From NCBI GenBank assembly GCA_964371355.1, contig CAYJMG010000011.1:1-64000 (forward strand): a DNA stretch of 64,000 nucleotides, read 5' to 3'. The stretch is from JACRBR01 sp964371355 (GTDB lineage Bacteria > Chloroflexota > Dehalococcoidia > DSTF01 > JACRBR01). Shown here one piece after another: positions 16,679 to 24,803 of this stretch. The position numbers and the translations under genes are program-made. Within the stretch, counting starts at the first letter, position 1; every line of letters starts with the position of its first letter. The notes beneath the pieces were generated by a model, which saw only the letters and a list, made by a program, of their open reading frames with translations, ran no database searches and was not told the origin of the DNA.

Positions 16679-16708
16679 TTGACTTGGGGCGACAAACGTT
16701 GCTAGCCT
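16679..16708 (+). promoter_or_regulatory. Putative promoter of the thrC operon
   Basis: TTGACT (16679-16684), an 18-base spacer and TAGCCT (16703-16708) form a plausible sigma-70 promoter about 200 bases upstream of thrC. Confidence 0.4.
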
Positions 16709-16906
16709 GAGCCAAATCCGCCCGCGGGGCGGATTATGTATTGACGTAACCACGTGACGCCGATGAACCTCCTCAGCATGGCGATGCTCCAGCCCCGGGA
16801 GAGCCGGGGCGCCCGCATGGGATAGTTCCGCATCCCCGTGCCGCCGCGCGCACCCCCCGGACCCACGTCCGGATCCCGCGGCGCACCCCACAGGAGGTAC
16901 GCCGAC
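16709..16906 (+). promoter_or_regulatory. Long structured 5' leader of thrC
   Basis: The 200-base leader contains several strong stems: ATCCGCCC/GGGCGGAT around 16717-16735, GCATGGCGATGC near 16778, and GCCCCGG/CCGGGGC near 16793-16811. It ends at AGGAGGT (16892-16898), the thrC ribosome site. I could not match it to S-box, T-box or cobalamin consensus elements. It may be an uncharacterised riboswitch or attenuator. Confidence 0.4.
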
Positions 16907-18163
16907 ATGCCCTATACCAAAGCCCTCCGGTGCCGTGAGTGCGGGCGCGAATACCCGCTCGAGCCCCTCCACGTCTGCGAATTCTGCTTCGGCCCCCTCG
17001 AAGTCGCCTACGACTACGAGGCCATGCACCGCAACATCACCCGCGAGACCATCGAGCGCGGCCCCAACTCCGTCTGGCGCTACGCCGACCTCCTCCCCGC
17101 CGACCCCGCCTACGCCGTCGATATCAACGCCGGCTTCACCCCGCTCGTCCGCGCGAAGAACCTCGGCGAGCACTTCGGCCTCAAGAACCTCTGGATCAAG
17201 AACGACTGCGCCAACCCCACATGGTCCTTCAAGGACCGCGTCGTCACCGTCGCCGCCACCAAGGCGCGCGAGTTCGGCTTCGACACGCTCGCCTGCGCCT
17301 CCACCGGCAACCTCGCCAACAGCGTCTCCGCCCACGCCGCCTCGGCCGGTCTCGAAGCCTACGTCTTCATCCCGGCCGACCTCGAGCGCGGCAAGATCGT
17401 CGGCAGCAGCATCTACGGCGCAACGCTCGTCGCCGTCGACGGCAACTACGACGACGTCAACCGCCTCTGCAGCGAACTCGCCGACAAGTACCGCTGGGCC
17501 TTCGTCAACATCAACATGCGCCCGTACTACGCCGAAGGCAGCAAGACCCTCGCCTACGAGGTCGCGGAACAGCTCGGCTGGCGCGCGCCTGAGCACGTCG
17601 TCGCGCCCATGGCCTCCGGCTCGCTCTACGTGAAGATCTGGAAGGGCCTGCAAGAACTGTCGAAGCTCTGGCTCATCGACAGCGTCCAGACGAAGATGTC
17701 CGGCGCCCAGGCCCGCGGCTGCTCGCCGATCGTCACGGCGTACGAGGGCCACACGCACGACATCCGGCCCGTCCGCCCAAAGACGATCGCGAAGTCGCTC
17801 GCCATCGGGAATCCGGCCGATGGCTACTACGCACTCCAGGTGATGGAGGAGAGCGGCGGCTTCGGCGTCGCCTCCGAAGATGAAGAGATCGTCGAAGGCA
17901 TCAAGCTGCTGGCCGAGAGCGAGGGCATCTTCGCCGAGACCGCTGGCGGCGTCGTCGTCGCCGGGCTCAAGAAGCTCGCCCTCGAAGGCAAGATCGCGCC
18001 GGACGAGCTGACGGTCGCCTACATCACAGGCAGCGGCCTGAAGACGCAGGAGGCCATCGAGGACGCGCTCGAAGAACCCCTGCACATCGCCCCGACGATG
18101 GCTTCGTTCGAGGCCAGCCTGGGTGAGCGCGCCGCCTCACGGGATGCGGCCGCTGCTGTCTGA
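16907..18163 (+). CDS. thrC: Threonine synthase (PLP-dependent)
   Basis: The 418-residue enzyme converts O-phosphohomoserine to threonine. It starts with a zinc-ribbon CRECGREY...CEFCFG (residues 7-27), as in archaeal/Chloroflexota-type threonine synthases. The PLP lysine lies in NPTWSFKDR (about residue 107), and ASTGNLANSVSAHAA and a Gly-rich phosphate-binding segment follow. ATG at 16907 has an AGGAGGT ribosome site. Downstream genes encode a NIL-domain protein and a MoaD/ThiS-like protein, a neighbourhood also associated with sulfur transfer and methionine synthesis. A homologous PLP enzyme in sulfur assimilation therefore cannot be wholly excluded. Confidence 0.9.
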   Translation: MPYTKALRCRECGREYPLEPLHVCEFCFGPLEVAYDYEAMHRNITRETIERGPNSVWRYADLLPADPAYAVDINAGFTPLVRAKNLGEHFGLKNLWIKNDCANPTWSFKDRVVTVAATKAREFGFDTLACASTGNLANSVSAHAASAGLEAYVFIPADLERGKIVGSSIYGATLVAVDGNYDDVNRLCSELADKYRWAFVNINMRPYYAEGSKTLAYEVAEQLGWRAPEHVVAPMASGSLYVKIWKGLQELSKLWLIDSVQTKMSGAQARGCSPIVTAYEGHTHDIRPVRPKTIAKSLAIGNPADGYYALQVMEESGGFGVASEDEEIVEGIKLLAESEGIFAETAGGVVVAGLKKLALEGKIAPDELTVAYITGSGLKTQEAIEDALEEPLHIAPTMASFEASLGERAASRDAAAAV

Positions 18164-18263
18164 CGTGCGAGAGAATGATAGGTTGTAGGTTGTGAGGCCG
18201 TGCCGGCGCGGGCGCGAACCGCGCGGCACAAATGGCGTACAACCTCCCGCGAGTGAGGAGACT

Positions 18264-18506
18264 ATGGCAAAGCAACGCGTGAAGTTCACGTTCCCACAGG
18301 AGCTGATCACACTGCCCATCATCTACGAGCTGGGCAAGCAGTTCAACATCGTCACGAACGTCCGGCGCGCCGACGTCACCGAAGACCGCGGCTGGGTCGT
18401 CCTCGAGATGGACGGCCCCATCGATGAGATCGAGCGGTCGCTTGAGTGGGTCGCCGCCAAGGGCGTCCGCGTCGACCCGGTGCAGGGCGACATCGTCGAG
18501 GGCTGA
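18264..18506 (+). CDS. NIL-domain protein
   Basis: The 80-residue protein is a stand-alone NIL domain, a ferredoxin-like fold also found at the C-terminus of the MetN methionine importer ATPase. It shows KFTFPQELITLPIIYELGKQFNIVTNVRRADV and EMDGPIDEIERSLEWVAAKGVRVDPV. It lies between thrC and a MoaD-like gene in one operon. In other bacteria stand-alone NIL proteins occur with sulfur-assimilation and homocysteine-forming genes. ATG at 18264 follows GAGTGAGGAG. Confidence 0.87.
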   Translation: MAKQRVKFTFPQELITLPIIYELGKQFNIVTNVRRADVTEDRGWVVLEMDGPIDEIERSLEWVAAKGVRVDPVQGDIVEG

Positions 18507-18544
18507 ACGAAGCGATACGTGCAGAAAGACAGAGGGTTACGCAC

Positions 18545-18817
18545 ATGGCGTCCATTCGCATACCGATGCCGCTCCGCAAGCTCACCAACGAAGTCGACGT
18601 CGTGAACAGCGACGCACAGTCGTTGGGTGAGGCCGTCGACCGGCTCGAATCGGACTTCCCCGGCATCAAGGAACGCATCGTCGACGAGACGGGTCAGATC
18701 CGCCGCTTCGTGAACATCTACGTGAACGGCGAAGACGTCCGCTTCCTGGACAACCTCGCGACGGCCCTCAAGCCCGGCGACGAAGTGAGCATCGTCCCGG
18801 CAGTGGCAGGGGGCTAA
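18545..18817 (+). CDS. MoaD/ThiS family sulfur carrier protein
   Basis: The 90-residue ubiquitin-fold protein ends in the diagnostic Gly-Gly (VPAVAGG), the site of adenylation and thiocarboxylate formation. The central RRFVNIYVNGEDVRFLDNLATALKPGDEVSIVPA is typical of CysO/MoaD-like carriers linked to cysteine or methionine synthesis. The third gene of the thrC operon, it probably donates sulfur in amino-acid synthesis. Its 3' 115 bases are repeated about 690 bases downstream. Confidence 0.9.
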   Translation: MASIRIPMPLRKLTNEVDVVNSDAQSLGEAVDRLESDFPGIKERIVDETGQIRRFVNIYVNGEDVRFLDNLATALKPGDEVSIVPAVAGG

Positions 18818-18916
18818 CCCTCGGCCAGTTTCGGACCTTGGTGCGTGCCGGTTAGGTAGTGCTTGGGGGAATTGCAGCGCCGGTTCCCGCGGGTCGAGAA
18901 CGGAAGGGGAACGCGA

Positions 18917-19405
18917 ATGACGATTCCATCCGTCCCGTTTCCGACGACCCGCTCAAATAACGTGGTAGCGCGAGCGTGGCGCTGGTACTTTACACAGTCA
19001 GCCGCTGCCACTGATGATGCGGTCGGCATCCTTGTGTGGTGGGAGATCCGACGCGTTCCGTACAACCTCGTGGTCGGTGCGGCGGGGATTGCCAGCATTG
19101 CCCTCTGGCTGTCCATCGGGTCACTGCCTTTGATGGCGGATCTGGCGAACTCCGATCGTTCGGCGGCGGCCGAGCCCCTGTCCGTGATGGCGGCACCATT
19201 CCTCTTCAACATTTGTTACACAGCAGGTTGGGTGTGCGAGATAACCCTCAAACAGCTTGGCGTGTTGCGGGCTGGATCGATCCTGTTGAAGCTCGGCACT
19301 GGCCTCTCGCTGTTCATGGTCTCCGCGCTTGGCGTGTGGTGGATCGGGGCGCTTCTCGTTGGAGTCTTTTCTGTCATGCTCCGGTCGGTGGTAGCCGCTT
19401 TGTGA
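18917..19405 (+). CDS. Small integral membrane protein of unknown function
   Basis: The 162-residue protein has four hydrophobic segments. They follow a conserved-looking WWEIRRVPYNLVVGAAGIASI segment (around residue 50) that I associate with a widespread uncharacterised membrane family. ATG at 18917 is preceded by GGAAGGGG. It is enclosed between the intact MoaD gene and a duplicated MoaD 3' end, and its stop lies exactly where the duplicate begins. This suggests it arrived with the duplication event. No function can be assigned. Confidence 0.7.
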   Translation: MTIPSVPFPTTRSNNVVARAWRWYFTQSAAATDDAVGILVWWEIRRVPYNLVVGAAGIASIALWLSIGSLPLMADLANSDRSAAAEPLSVMAAPFLFNICYTAGWVCEITLKQLGVLRAGSILLKLGTGLSLFMVSALGVWWIGALLVGVFSVMLRSVVAAL

Positions 19406-19512
19406 ACATCTACGTGAACGGCGAAGACGTGCGCTTCCTCGACAACCTCGCGACGGCCCTCAAGCACGGCGACGAGGTCAGCATCGTCCCCGCCGTCGCC
19501 GGCGGCGCTTGA
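19394..19512 (+). pseudogene. Duplicated 3' fragment of the MoaD-like gene
   Basis: Bases 19396-19512 encode RFVNIYVNGEDVRFLDNLATALKHGDEVSIVPAVAGGA and a stop. They match the last 36 residues of the upstream MoaD-like protein with a single substitution (Pro to His), plus an extra Ala after Gly-Gly. The DNA differs at many third positions. No start codon or upstream half is present, so it is a remnant. Confidence 0.85.
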
Positions 19513-19542
19513 CTCCGCTGACTGCTTCTACCGCCGTAGATC

Positions 19543-20208
19543 CTATGCCAGGCCCGCCGAGCGCAGGTGATCGACTGCGTTCAGGCTTGTCATGGTTGGG
19601 TTGATCTTCCCGATCTCGATCGTCGTCTTCGACGCAACGTTGATCCGCAGCCGCCGGAAGTCCGCGAGCGGGAGATCCAGCGCCCGGCACACGACCGTGA
19701 GGATTACGAAGTTGTGTGTCACGGCGGCAACGTGTATCGGGTGTCCCACCTCCAATGGCGAATGTGCCTCCGCGATACGCTCGACAGCGGACCACGCGCG
19801 ATCCTGCACTTCCCCCAACGTCTCGCCACCGGGCATGCGCACCTCCCCGAGCGACACGCCACCGGGCATGCGGGCCTCGGCGGGAGTGGCAAGCCACAAG
19901 CGGAGGAAGTCGGGATAGCGGTCACGGAGTTCCTCGCCGGTCAGATGCTCCATTTCGCCGACGTCCATCTCGATGAGGTCGGGCTCGATCGTGACGGATC
20001 CGCCCGTGGCGGTGGCGATGGCCTGCGCGGTCTCTCGGCAACGTTGGAGTGGGCTCGCGTAGATGACGGCCGGCGCATGCTCGAAGGAGGAGGCGAGTGC
20101 GCCTGCCTGAAGACGGCCCCGGTGGTTGAGGGGGACATCCGCGCGGCCCAGGGTGAGCCGCCCGCGGTTGTGTTCGGTCTCGCCGTGCCGGATGAGTGTG
20201 AGCAGCAC
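19543..20208 (-). CDS. Histidine phosphatase family protein
   Basis: The product of about 221 residues has TLIRHGETEHNRGRLTLGRADVPLNHRG at its N-terminus (catalytic His), YASPLQRCRETAQAI, and AAVTHNFVILTVV with the second catalytic His. These place it in the phosphoglycerate mutase-like branch. A GTG pair at 20211/20208 follows AGGAG; the second has better spacing. An unusual feature is a tandem 11-residue duplication (RMPGGVSLGEV then RMPGGETLGEV, around 19806-19871) just before the VQDRAW helix. The substrate is unknown. The gene begins 15 bases after a DUF2344 gene. Confidence 0.87.
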   Translation of the reverse strand: MLLTLIRHGETEHNRGRLTLGRADVPLNHRGRLQAGALASSFEHAPAVIYASPLQRCRETAQAIATATGGSVTIEPDLIEMDVGEMEHLTGEELRDRYPDFLRLWLATPAEARMPGGVSLGEVRMPGGETLGEVQDRAWSAVERIAEAHSPLEVGHPIHVAAVTHNFVILTVVCRALDLPLADFRRLRINVASKTTIEIGKINPTMTSLNAVDHLRSAGLA

Positions 20209-20222
20209 CACGTCTCCTGTCG

Positions 20223-20918
20223 CTATTCCGCGAAGCGGCCGCGCGCCCGCCATGCTTCGCGCGCGGGTGACGCGCCGTCGAGGATCAGCTTCGTGCGGTG
20301 GATGCGCGCGGGCGCTGGCAGGCCCAGCGCGGCGACCACCTGCTCGGGCCGGCCGGAACCTGTGTTGTCGTTCTTGAGGCGCATGTGGAGACGGCAGCCG
20401 GTGGCATCCGCCTGTTCGACGCCGAGCGCGGCGACGTGCGCGCGGATGTCGTACGTCCGGATCTCCTGCTCGCGCTGGTGCTGCCAGGGGATGCTGTCAG
20501 CGGCGAGGAAGTCACTCACCGCGGACCGCGCGTCGACCCGCGATCGCGCTGTCGGGATCTCGACTGCGTACTCAGCGAAGCGGACCGCCGCCTGCAGCGC
20601 GGGGAGCCCGAGACCGACTTCCTGAGCCGAAACCAGCCCGGCGCCCGCCGGGAGCTGCTCCGCAAGCCGCCTCATGAACTGCTTCGGCTGTACCGGCTCC
20701 GAGAGGAACACATCCATCAGCTCCGCCTCGGAGGTCATTCCGACGGCCAGGGGCGCCGCGAGCGAGATCTGCGCGTGTGGCGAGAAGCCTTCGGAATACG
20801 CCACGGGCAGGTTGGCGCGCCTGAGGGCACGTTCCCAGAACCGCATCACATCGAGATGCGTGATGAACTTCAGCTCGTCGCCGCGGGAGAACGTGACGCG
20901 GAGGCGTTGTGCCTTCAT
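20223..20918 (-). CDS. TIGR03936/DUF2344 radical-SAM-associated protein
   Basis: The 231-residue protein begins MKAQRLRVTFSRGDELKFITHLDVMRFWERALRRANLPVAYSEGFSPHAQISLAAPLAVG, diagnostic of DUF2344. This protein is usually fused or adjacent to a radical SAM protein in operons with ribosomal proteins L21/L27. Here no radical SAM partner is in the window. A GTG at 20948 is an alternative start. The role is unknown; a tRNA-related function has been suggested for the family. Confidence 0.85.
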   Translation of the reverse strand: MKAQRLRVTFSRGDELKFITHLDVMRFWERALRRANLPVAYSEGFSPHAQISLAAPLAVGMTSEAELMDVFLSEPVQPKQFMRRLAEQLPAGAGLVSAQEVGLGLPALQAAVRFAEYAVEIPTARSRVDARSAVSDFLAADSIPWQHQREQEIRTYDIRAHVAALGVEQADATGCRLHMRLKNDNTGSGRPEQVVAALGLPAPARIHRTKLILDGASPAREAWRARGRFAE

Positions 20919-20954
20919 GCCGGGAAACGCCCGCGCGTCAGCGTGCACGACATG

Positions 20955-22250
20955 CTACTGGCCGCCTTCGTCCAACCGCGTGATGACCACGGATTCGATC
21001 TTTACGCCCTTCACTTCGCTCACCGCGATGCGATAGCCGTTGAGCGAGATGCTCTCACCACCGTGCGGGATGTGCCCCAGCCGGTCGAGCACCAGGCCGG
21101 CGACCGTCTCGTAGTCGCCCTCTGGCAGGTTTATCTCGAGCTCGTCGCGCACGTCGTAGATGCTCATCCCGCCGTCGACCCTGGTGCGGCGCTCATCGAT
21201 CTCGTCGTATTCCTCCGACGGCTGGCCCAGCTCGTCGACGACGCGGCCCACCATCTCCTCCAACAGCAGCTCCAGGGTCACGACGCCCGCCACACCCCCG
21301 TATTCGTCCACGGCAACCGCCATCTGCTGCCGTTCGTCCTGCATCTCCCAAAAGAGTTCCGACACCAGCTTGGTTTCGGGGATGAAGAAGGCGGGCCGCA
21401 TCAGAGGCTCGATCGATGACTCCGGCGTGACCTCGCCGCTGGCCAGTGCTCGCAGGACGTCCTTGATGCTGATGATGCCAACCACGTTGTCGACGGTGTC
21501 GTCGTACACCGGAAAGCGCGAGTGGGGCGCCCCCCTGAACGTCTCGTAGAACTCGGCCACGGCCTCGTCCTTCTCGAGCCACACGACCTCAGTGCGGGGG
21601 ATCATGATCTCGTTTGCCCGCCTGTCGTGGAAGTGGAAGACGCGATCCAGGAGTTCTGCCTCTTCCTCGCCGACGGCGCCCTCTTCCGCGCCGATGTCGA
21701 TCAGCATGCGGAGCTCGGCCTCCGTCACGGTCGCGCCGACGCCTCCTCTCACGAAGAGGTTGGGGATCACGGCAAGGCCCGCAATCACCGGGCGCATCAC
21801 CCAGACGAGCGCCTGGAGCGGAAGGGCGACGAGCATGGCGATCCGGTCCGCCGAGCGCGATGCGATGACCTTCGGCGAATACTCGCCGAACTCCGTTGTG
21901 ATGAGCGGCACGGCCACGAGGGAGAACAGGTACCCCGGTTTGCCGAAAGCATCGATGAAAAGCAGCGTTCCGGCCGTCGAGACAAGAAAGACGAACACGT
22001 TCTGCAGCACGACGATGGCGCCGAAGAACGTGTCCTGCTGCGACTTCAGCCGGTCAAGGGCAATCGCGCGGCGATGCCCCTCCTCAGCAGCTGCCCGCAC
22101 ACGGATCCTGTTGGCGGCCACGACCGCGATCTCGATCGCATTGACGGACGCGTAGCCGATCAGCCCGGCGATGAACAGGACGATGGCAAGAGACGTCGGG
22201 ATATTAAGAGAGGCTCCTTCGGCGAGGAGCGGCAGGGGAGTGAGTTGCAT
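20955..22250 (-). CDS. CNNM/CorC-family transporter (HlyC/CorC hemolysin-like)
   Basis: The 431-residue protein has an N-terminal DUF21 membrane domain with about four helices (residues 17-180). A CBS pair follows (MIPRTEVVWLEKDEAVAEFYE... VVGIISIKDVL), then DERQQMAVAVDEYGGVAGVVTLELLLEEMVG and a C-terminal CorC_HlyC domain. Members of this family are linked to Mg2+/Co2+ efflux. The ATG at 22250 begins just before the first membrane segment. Nucleotide binding by the CBS pair may regulate it. Confidence 0.92.
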   Translation of the reverse strand: MQLTPLPLLAEGASLNIPTSLAIVLFIAGLIGYASVNAIEIAVVAANRIRVRAAAEEGHRRAIALDRLKSQQDTFFGAIVVLQNVFVFLVSTAGTLLFIDAFGKPGYLFSLVAVPLITTEFGEYSPKVIASRSADRIAMLVALPLQALVWVMRPVIAGLAVIPNLFVRGGVGATVTEAELRMLIDIGAEEGAVGEEEAELLDRVFHFHDRRANEIMIPRTEVVWLEKDEAVAEFYETFRGAPHSRFPVYDDTVDNVVGIISIKDVLRALASGEVTPESSIEPLMRPAFFIPETKLVSELFWEMQDERQQMAVAVDEYGGVAGVVTLELLLEEMVGRVVDELGQPSEEYDEIDERRTRVDGGMSIYDVRDELEINLPEGDYETVAGLVLDRLGHIPHGGESISLNGYRIAVSEVKGVKIESVVITRLDEGGQ

Positions 22251-22349
22251 CAGGTGTGCGGGCGGTAGGCCCTCCCTCGGGACGACGTATCCCGTGTACG
22301 ACCCAGTGTAGCGGACACGGCCTGGCGCAGGGTCCCACCCACGCGCCGG

Positions 22350-22979
22350 TCAGGACGACGGCGCTTCCCGGCTCGCGGGGGGCAACGCGGCCGCTTCACT
22401 GCCAGTGTCCAGCGCGAACGGCGGGTACTCATCCGCCAGCGACGCCAGGTACGCGAGGACGCGGACGTTCCAGCGCTGGTATCCACGGAGGAAACCGTAG
22501 ATGCCCTCCGGGTAGGTCTCCTGTACGAGGATCATGATCGCGGCGATAAGAATCAGGATTCCCGCCACGATGCCCAGGATCGCGAGCACGACGACATGTG
22601 GGATCACGAGGATGATGCGGAGGAGCGCCTGTCCGGCGGTGGGTGTGCCCGTCGAACGCACGTCGAACCGCAACGTCTCGACGACGTTCTCGTTCGGCAA
22701 CCGGTCGGTGAGCAGCCCGAGGTATGAGTACGCGGCCACGACGTATCGAAGCCATTTCACCATGTCCTGCTCGCATTCGGCGAGATACCGCTCGGCCCCC
22801 TTCTGCGAGATGAGGATGGCCGCGAGGACGGGAACGGCGAGCCAGATGAGCCCGTATAGCCAGCCGATCGCCCCGCCGAGGATGGCGAGGATGATCAAGA
22901 TCAGGATGCGGATCACGATGTGCATGCGGTTGAAGCGCTCTGGCTGGGTGATGTCGAAGGCTGCTGGATAGGCGGTCAT
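22350..22979 (-). CDS. DUF4389 membrane protein
   Basis: The 209-residue protein starts YPAAFDITQPERFNRMHIVIRILILIILAIL, has a second long hydrophobic segment (IILVIPHVVVLAILGIVAGILILIAAIMIL), and ends with GIYGFLRGYQRWNVRVLAYLASLADEYPPF. These are the marks of DUF4389, a membrane family common in actinobacteria and Chloroflexota with no known function. It is monocistronic, and ATG at 22979 is preceded by AAGGAGCC. Confidence 0.88.
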   Translation of the reverse strand: MTAYPAAFDITQPERFNRMHIVIRILILIILAILGGAIGWLYGLIWLAVPVLAAILISQKGAERYLAECEQDMVKWLRYVVAAYSYLGLLTDRLPNENVVETLRFDVRSTGTPTAGQALLRIILVIPHVVVLAILGIVAGILILIAAIMILVQETYPEGIYGFLRGYQRWNVRVLAYLASLADEYPPFALDTGSEAAALPPASREAPSS

Positions 22980-23113
22980 GTGGGGGGCTCCTTGTCGCGC
23001 TGCTGCACGCTCGATACAGATCGTATGACTTTGTGGCGAGCGTTGTCGAGAGTCTATTAGCCCGTCCTGCGCCGGGCGACCTTTCGCTTTGGCCGGTTCG
23101 GTAGGATGAACTT

Positions 23114-23317
23114 GTGCCAGACGGACCGGAGGCCCTGAAGCCGGCGGCGGGCGGCGGCCGCTCGTTCCTCGGCGTGCGGCGTATCTCGCCCCATGCGGAT
23201 GGCGTCCACCTGTTCGATGACGAGGACATGGAAGTCGGTATCGTCCGCTATGGCGAACGGGTGTACGTGAACGGGCGCGTCATGTCTTTCACCGAGCGAC
23301 CGGGAGAAAGCGATTGA
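23114..23317 (+). CDS. Small hypothetical protein coupled to a lipoprotein hydrolase
   Basis: A GTG at 23114 opens 67 codons. The product has no recognised family, but its composition is protein-like (GVHLFDDEDMEVGIVRYGERVYVNGRVMSF). Its stop overlaps the TTG start of the next gene (TTGA). Translational coupling is the main support. Confidence 0.5.
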   Translation: MPDGPEALKPAAGGGRSFLGVRRISPHADGVHLFDDEDMEVGIVRYGERVYVNGRVMSFTERPGESD

Positions 23318-24291
23318 AGCGCATCTTTTCGGTGATCTGCCTCGCTCTCCTCATCGCCGCCTCGGCATGTTCGCGCGGGGGAAGGGCATCCGACACGACG
23401 GCGGCCGGACCGGCCCACGACCCGGCCGCTACGGGCCCCTACCCCGTCGGGGTGACGACGGTCACCTTCGAGCGAACGTCGACGGTGGACGGCTCCCCTA
23501 GAACCCTGGAGACGGTCATCTGGTATCCGAGGGCGGACGGGATCGCCGGCTCCGAGCCGGGCGTGGACGCCTCGCCCGCAGATGCCGATGGCCCGTTCCC
23601 TATCGTCGTCTACTCGCACGGCAGCAGTGGCAAGCCTCTCTACCAGACATTCCTCACCGAGCACCTGGCCTCGCACGGATTCATCGTGGTGGCGCCTTCG
23701 CATCCCGGAAACACGTCGGACGACTGCTTCCCCTGCGGCCCCGACTCGATCCTGCCGTCGGCCCGGGAACGGCCCGCCGACGTGACGTTCGTTCTCGACA
23801 GAGTGCTCTCGATGCGCGAGGACCCCGCCAGCCTGCTAGGGTCGAGCGTCGATCCGGAGCGCACGGCCATCGTCGGTCATTCCTTTGGCGGCTGGACGGC
23901 GATCTACGTCGCGGCCGACGGCCGTTTCGATGCGGCCGTCGCGCAGGCGCCGGGACAGCCTGATGTCCTGCTCGACCGAGCCTCGAAGATCACGGCGCCG
24001 GTCATGATCATCGGGGCAGGCAAGGACGAGATCGTGTCGCCGGACGGCGTCCGGCGGCTGTATGAGGCGCTGACGGCCGCCGTGGCGAGGGAGTACGTAT
24101 CGCTGCCGGAGGGCCACCACCTGTCGTTCGTGGATCGCTGCCTGGGCTGCACGGACGCGCTCACGGAAGAACGCGGGTGGGATCTCATCGACAGCTACAC
24201 GACAGCCTGGCTGTACGTGCACGTCAAGGGTGACGACCGTTACGCGGAGTACCTCGACGCCCAGCCGCCAGACGCAATCGTGCTGCCGTAG
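23314..24291 (+). CDS. Lipoprotein alpha/beta-hydrolase
   Basis: The 325-residue protein has a lipoprotein-type signal (SVICLALLIAASAC, Cys near residue 19). An alpha/beta-hydrolase domain follows with the oxyanion region YSHGSSG, nucleophile elbow GHSFGG (about residue 190), acid in GAGKDEIVSP and His in PEGHHLSF. It resembles dienelactone-hydrolase or PAF-acetylhydrolase-like esterases. The start is TTG at 23314 behind GGGAG, overlapping the upstream stop. The substrate is unknown, and it is likely anchored outside the membrane. Confidence 0.85.
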   Translation: MKRIFSVICLALLIAASACSRGGRASDTTAAGPAHDPAATGPYPVGVTTVTFERTSTVDGSPRTLETVIWYPRADGIAGSEPGVDASPADADGPFPIVVYSHGSSGKPLYQTFLTEHLASHGFIVVAPSHPGNTSDDCFPCGPDSILPSARERPADVTFVLDRVLSMREDPASLLGSSVDPERTAIVGHSFGGWTAIYVAADGRFDAAVAQAPGQPDVLLDRASKITAPVMIIGAGKDEIVSPDGVRRLYEALTAAVAREYVSLPEGHHLSFVDRCLGCTDALTEERGWDLIDSYTTAWLYVHVKGDDRYAEYLDAQPPDAIVLP

Positions 24292-24306
24292 GTCTTCCGT
24301 CCCCCG

Positions 24307-24762
24307 TTAGGTTGCGACGCGGTGTGCATGCGCCAGCCTGGCCTTTGCGACGAACAGGGCCGACAAGATGGTCGTGCCTGCGTAAAACAGACCCAGCACG
24401 CCCAGAACAGGATAGAACAGCGCGTCCAGCGTGGCGGCGTTCGGGTTGCACGCAGCGTCCACGTTAGCGTTGCACGATTCCGCGAGCGTCGTGATGGCGA
24501 GTGCCTGGAGCCCGACAATGAGGATGAACACGCGCGCAAGCGCGATCGCGATACCGGTCCGCCATCGACCGATGACCGCCCAGCCCAGGCCCGTCACACC
24601 GGCCAGCCACCAGAAGGGGCTGTCGAGTTCGCGCCCGGCGATGGGCGAGATCCAGACGAGCGCCGGAACAAGAGGCAGCAGTTCGAACCCGGGCGCGAAC
24701 GTCCGTAGTCGAGCGATCGCGTCGAACCCGGCGCCGCGCACTTCCCGCTGTTCAATAGCCAC
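24307..24762 (-). CDS. Hypothetical membrane protein
   Basis: The 151-residue protein has three or four hydrophobic helices (for example LPLVPALVWISPI, IAIALARVFILIVGLQALAI, FYPVLGVLGLFYAGTTILSALFV). An extracytoplasmic loop with a Cys pair (SCNANVDAACNP) could form a disulfide. No family is recognised. It converges on the lipoprotein hydrolase gene. Confidence 0.6.
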   Translation of the reverse strand: MAIEQREVRGAGFDAIARLRTFAPGFELLPLVPALVWISPIAGRELDSPFWWLAGVTGLGWAVIGRWRTGIAIALARVFILIVGLQALAITTLAESCNANVDAACNPNAATLDALFYPVLGVLGLFYAGTTILSALFVAKARLAHAHRVAT

Positions 24763-24803
24763 GACAGTAGTATCGGCAGCCCGCCGAGCCTTCCGCTGGC
24801 GGC

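Noticed and set aside
16246..16695. 149-codon minus-strand frame between the LPATG gene and thrC
   Set aside because: No ribosome site, no family motif and implausible composition.
16709..16906. S-box or T-box riboswitch
   Set aside because: No match to the conserved core sequences of either; kept only as an unclassified structured leader.
16613..18085. 490-codon open frame on the minus strand
   Set aside because: It is antisense to thrC with repetitive Asp/Gly/Val composition.
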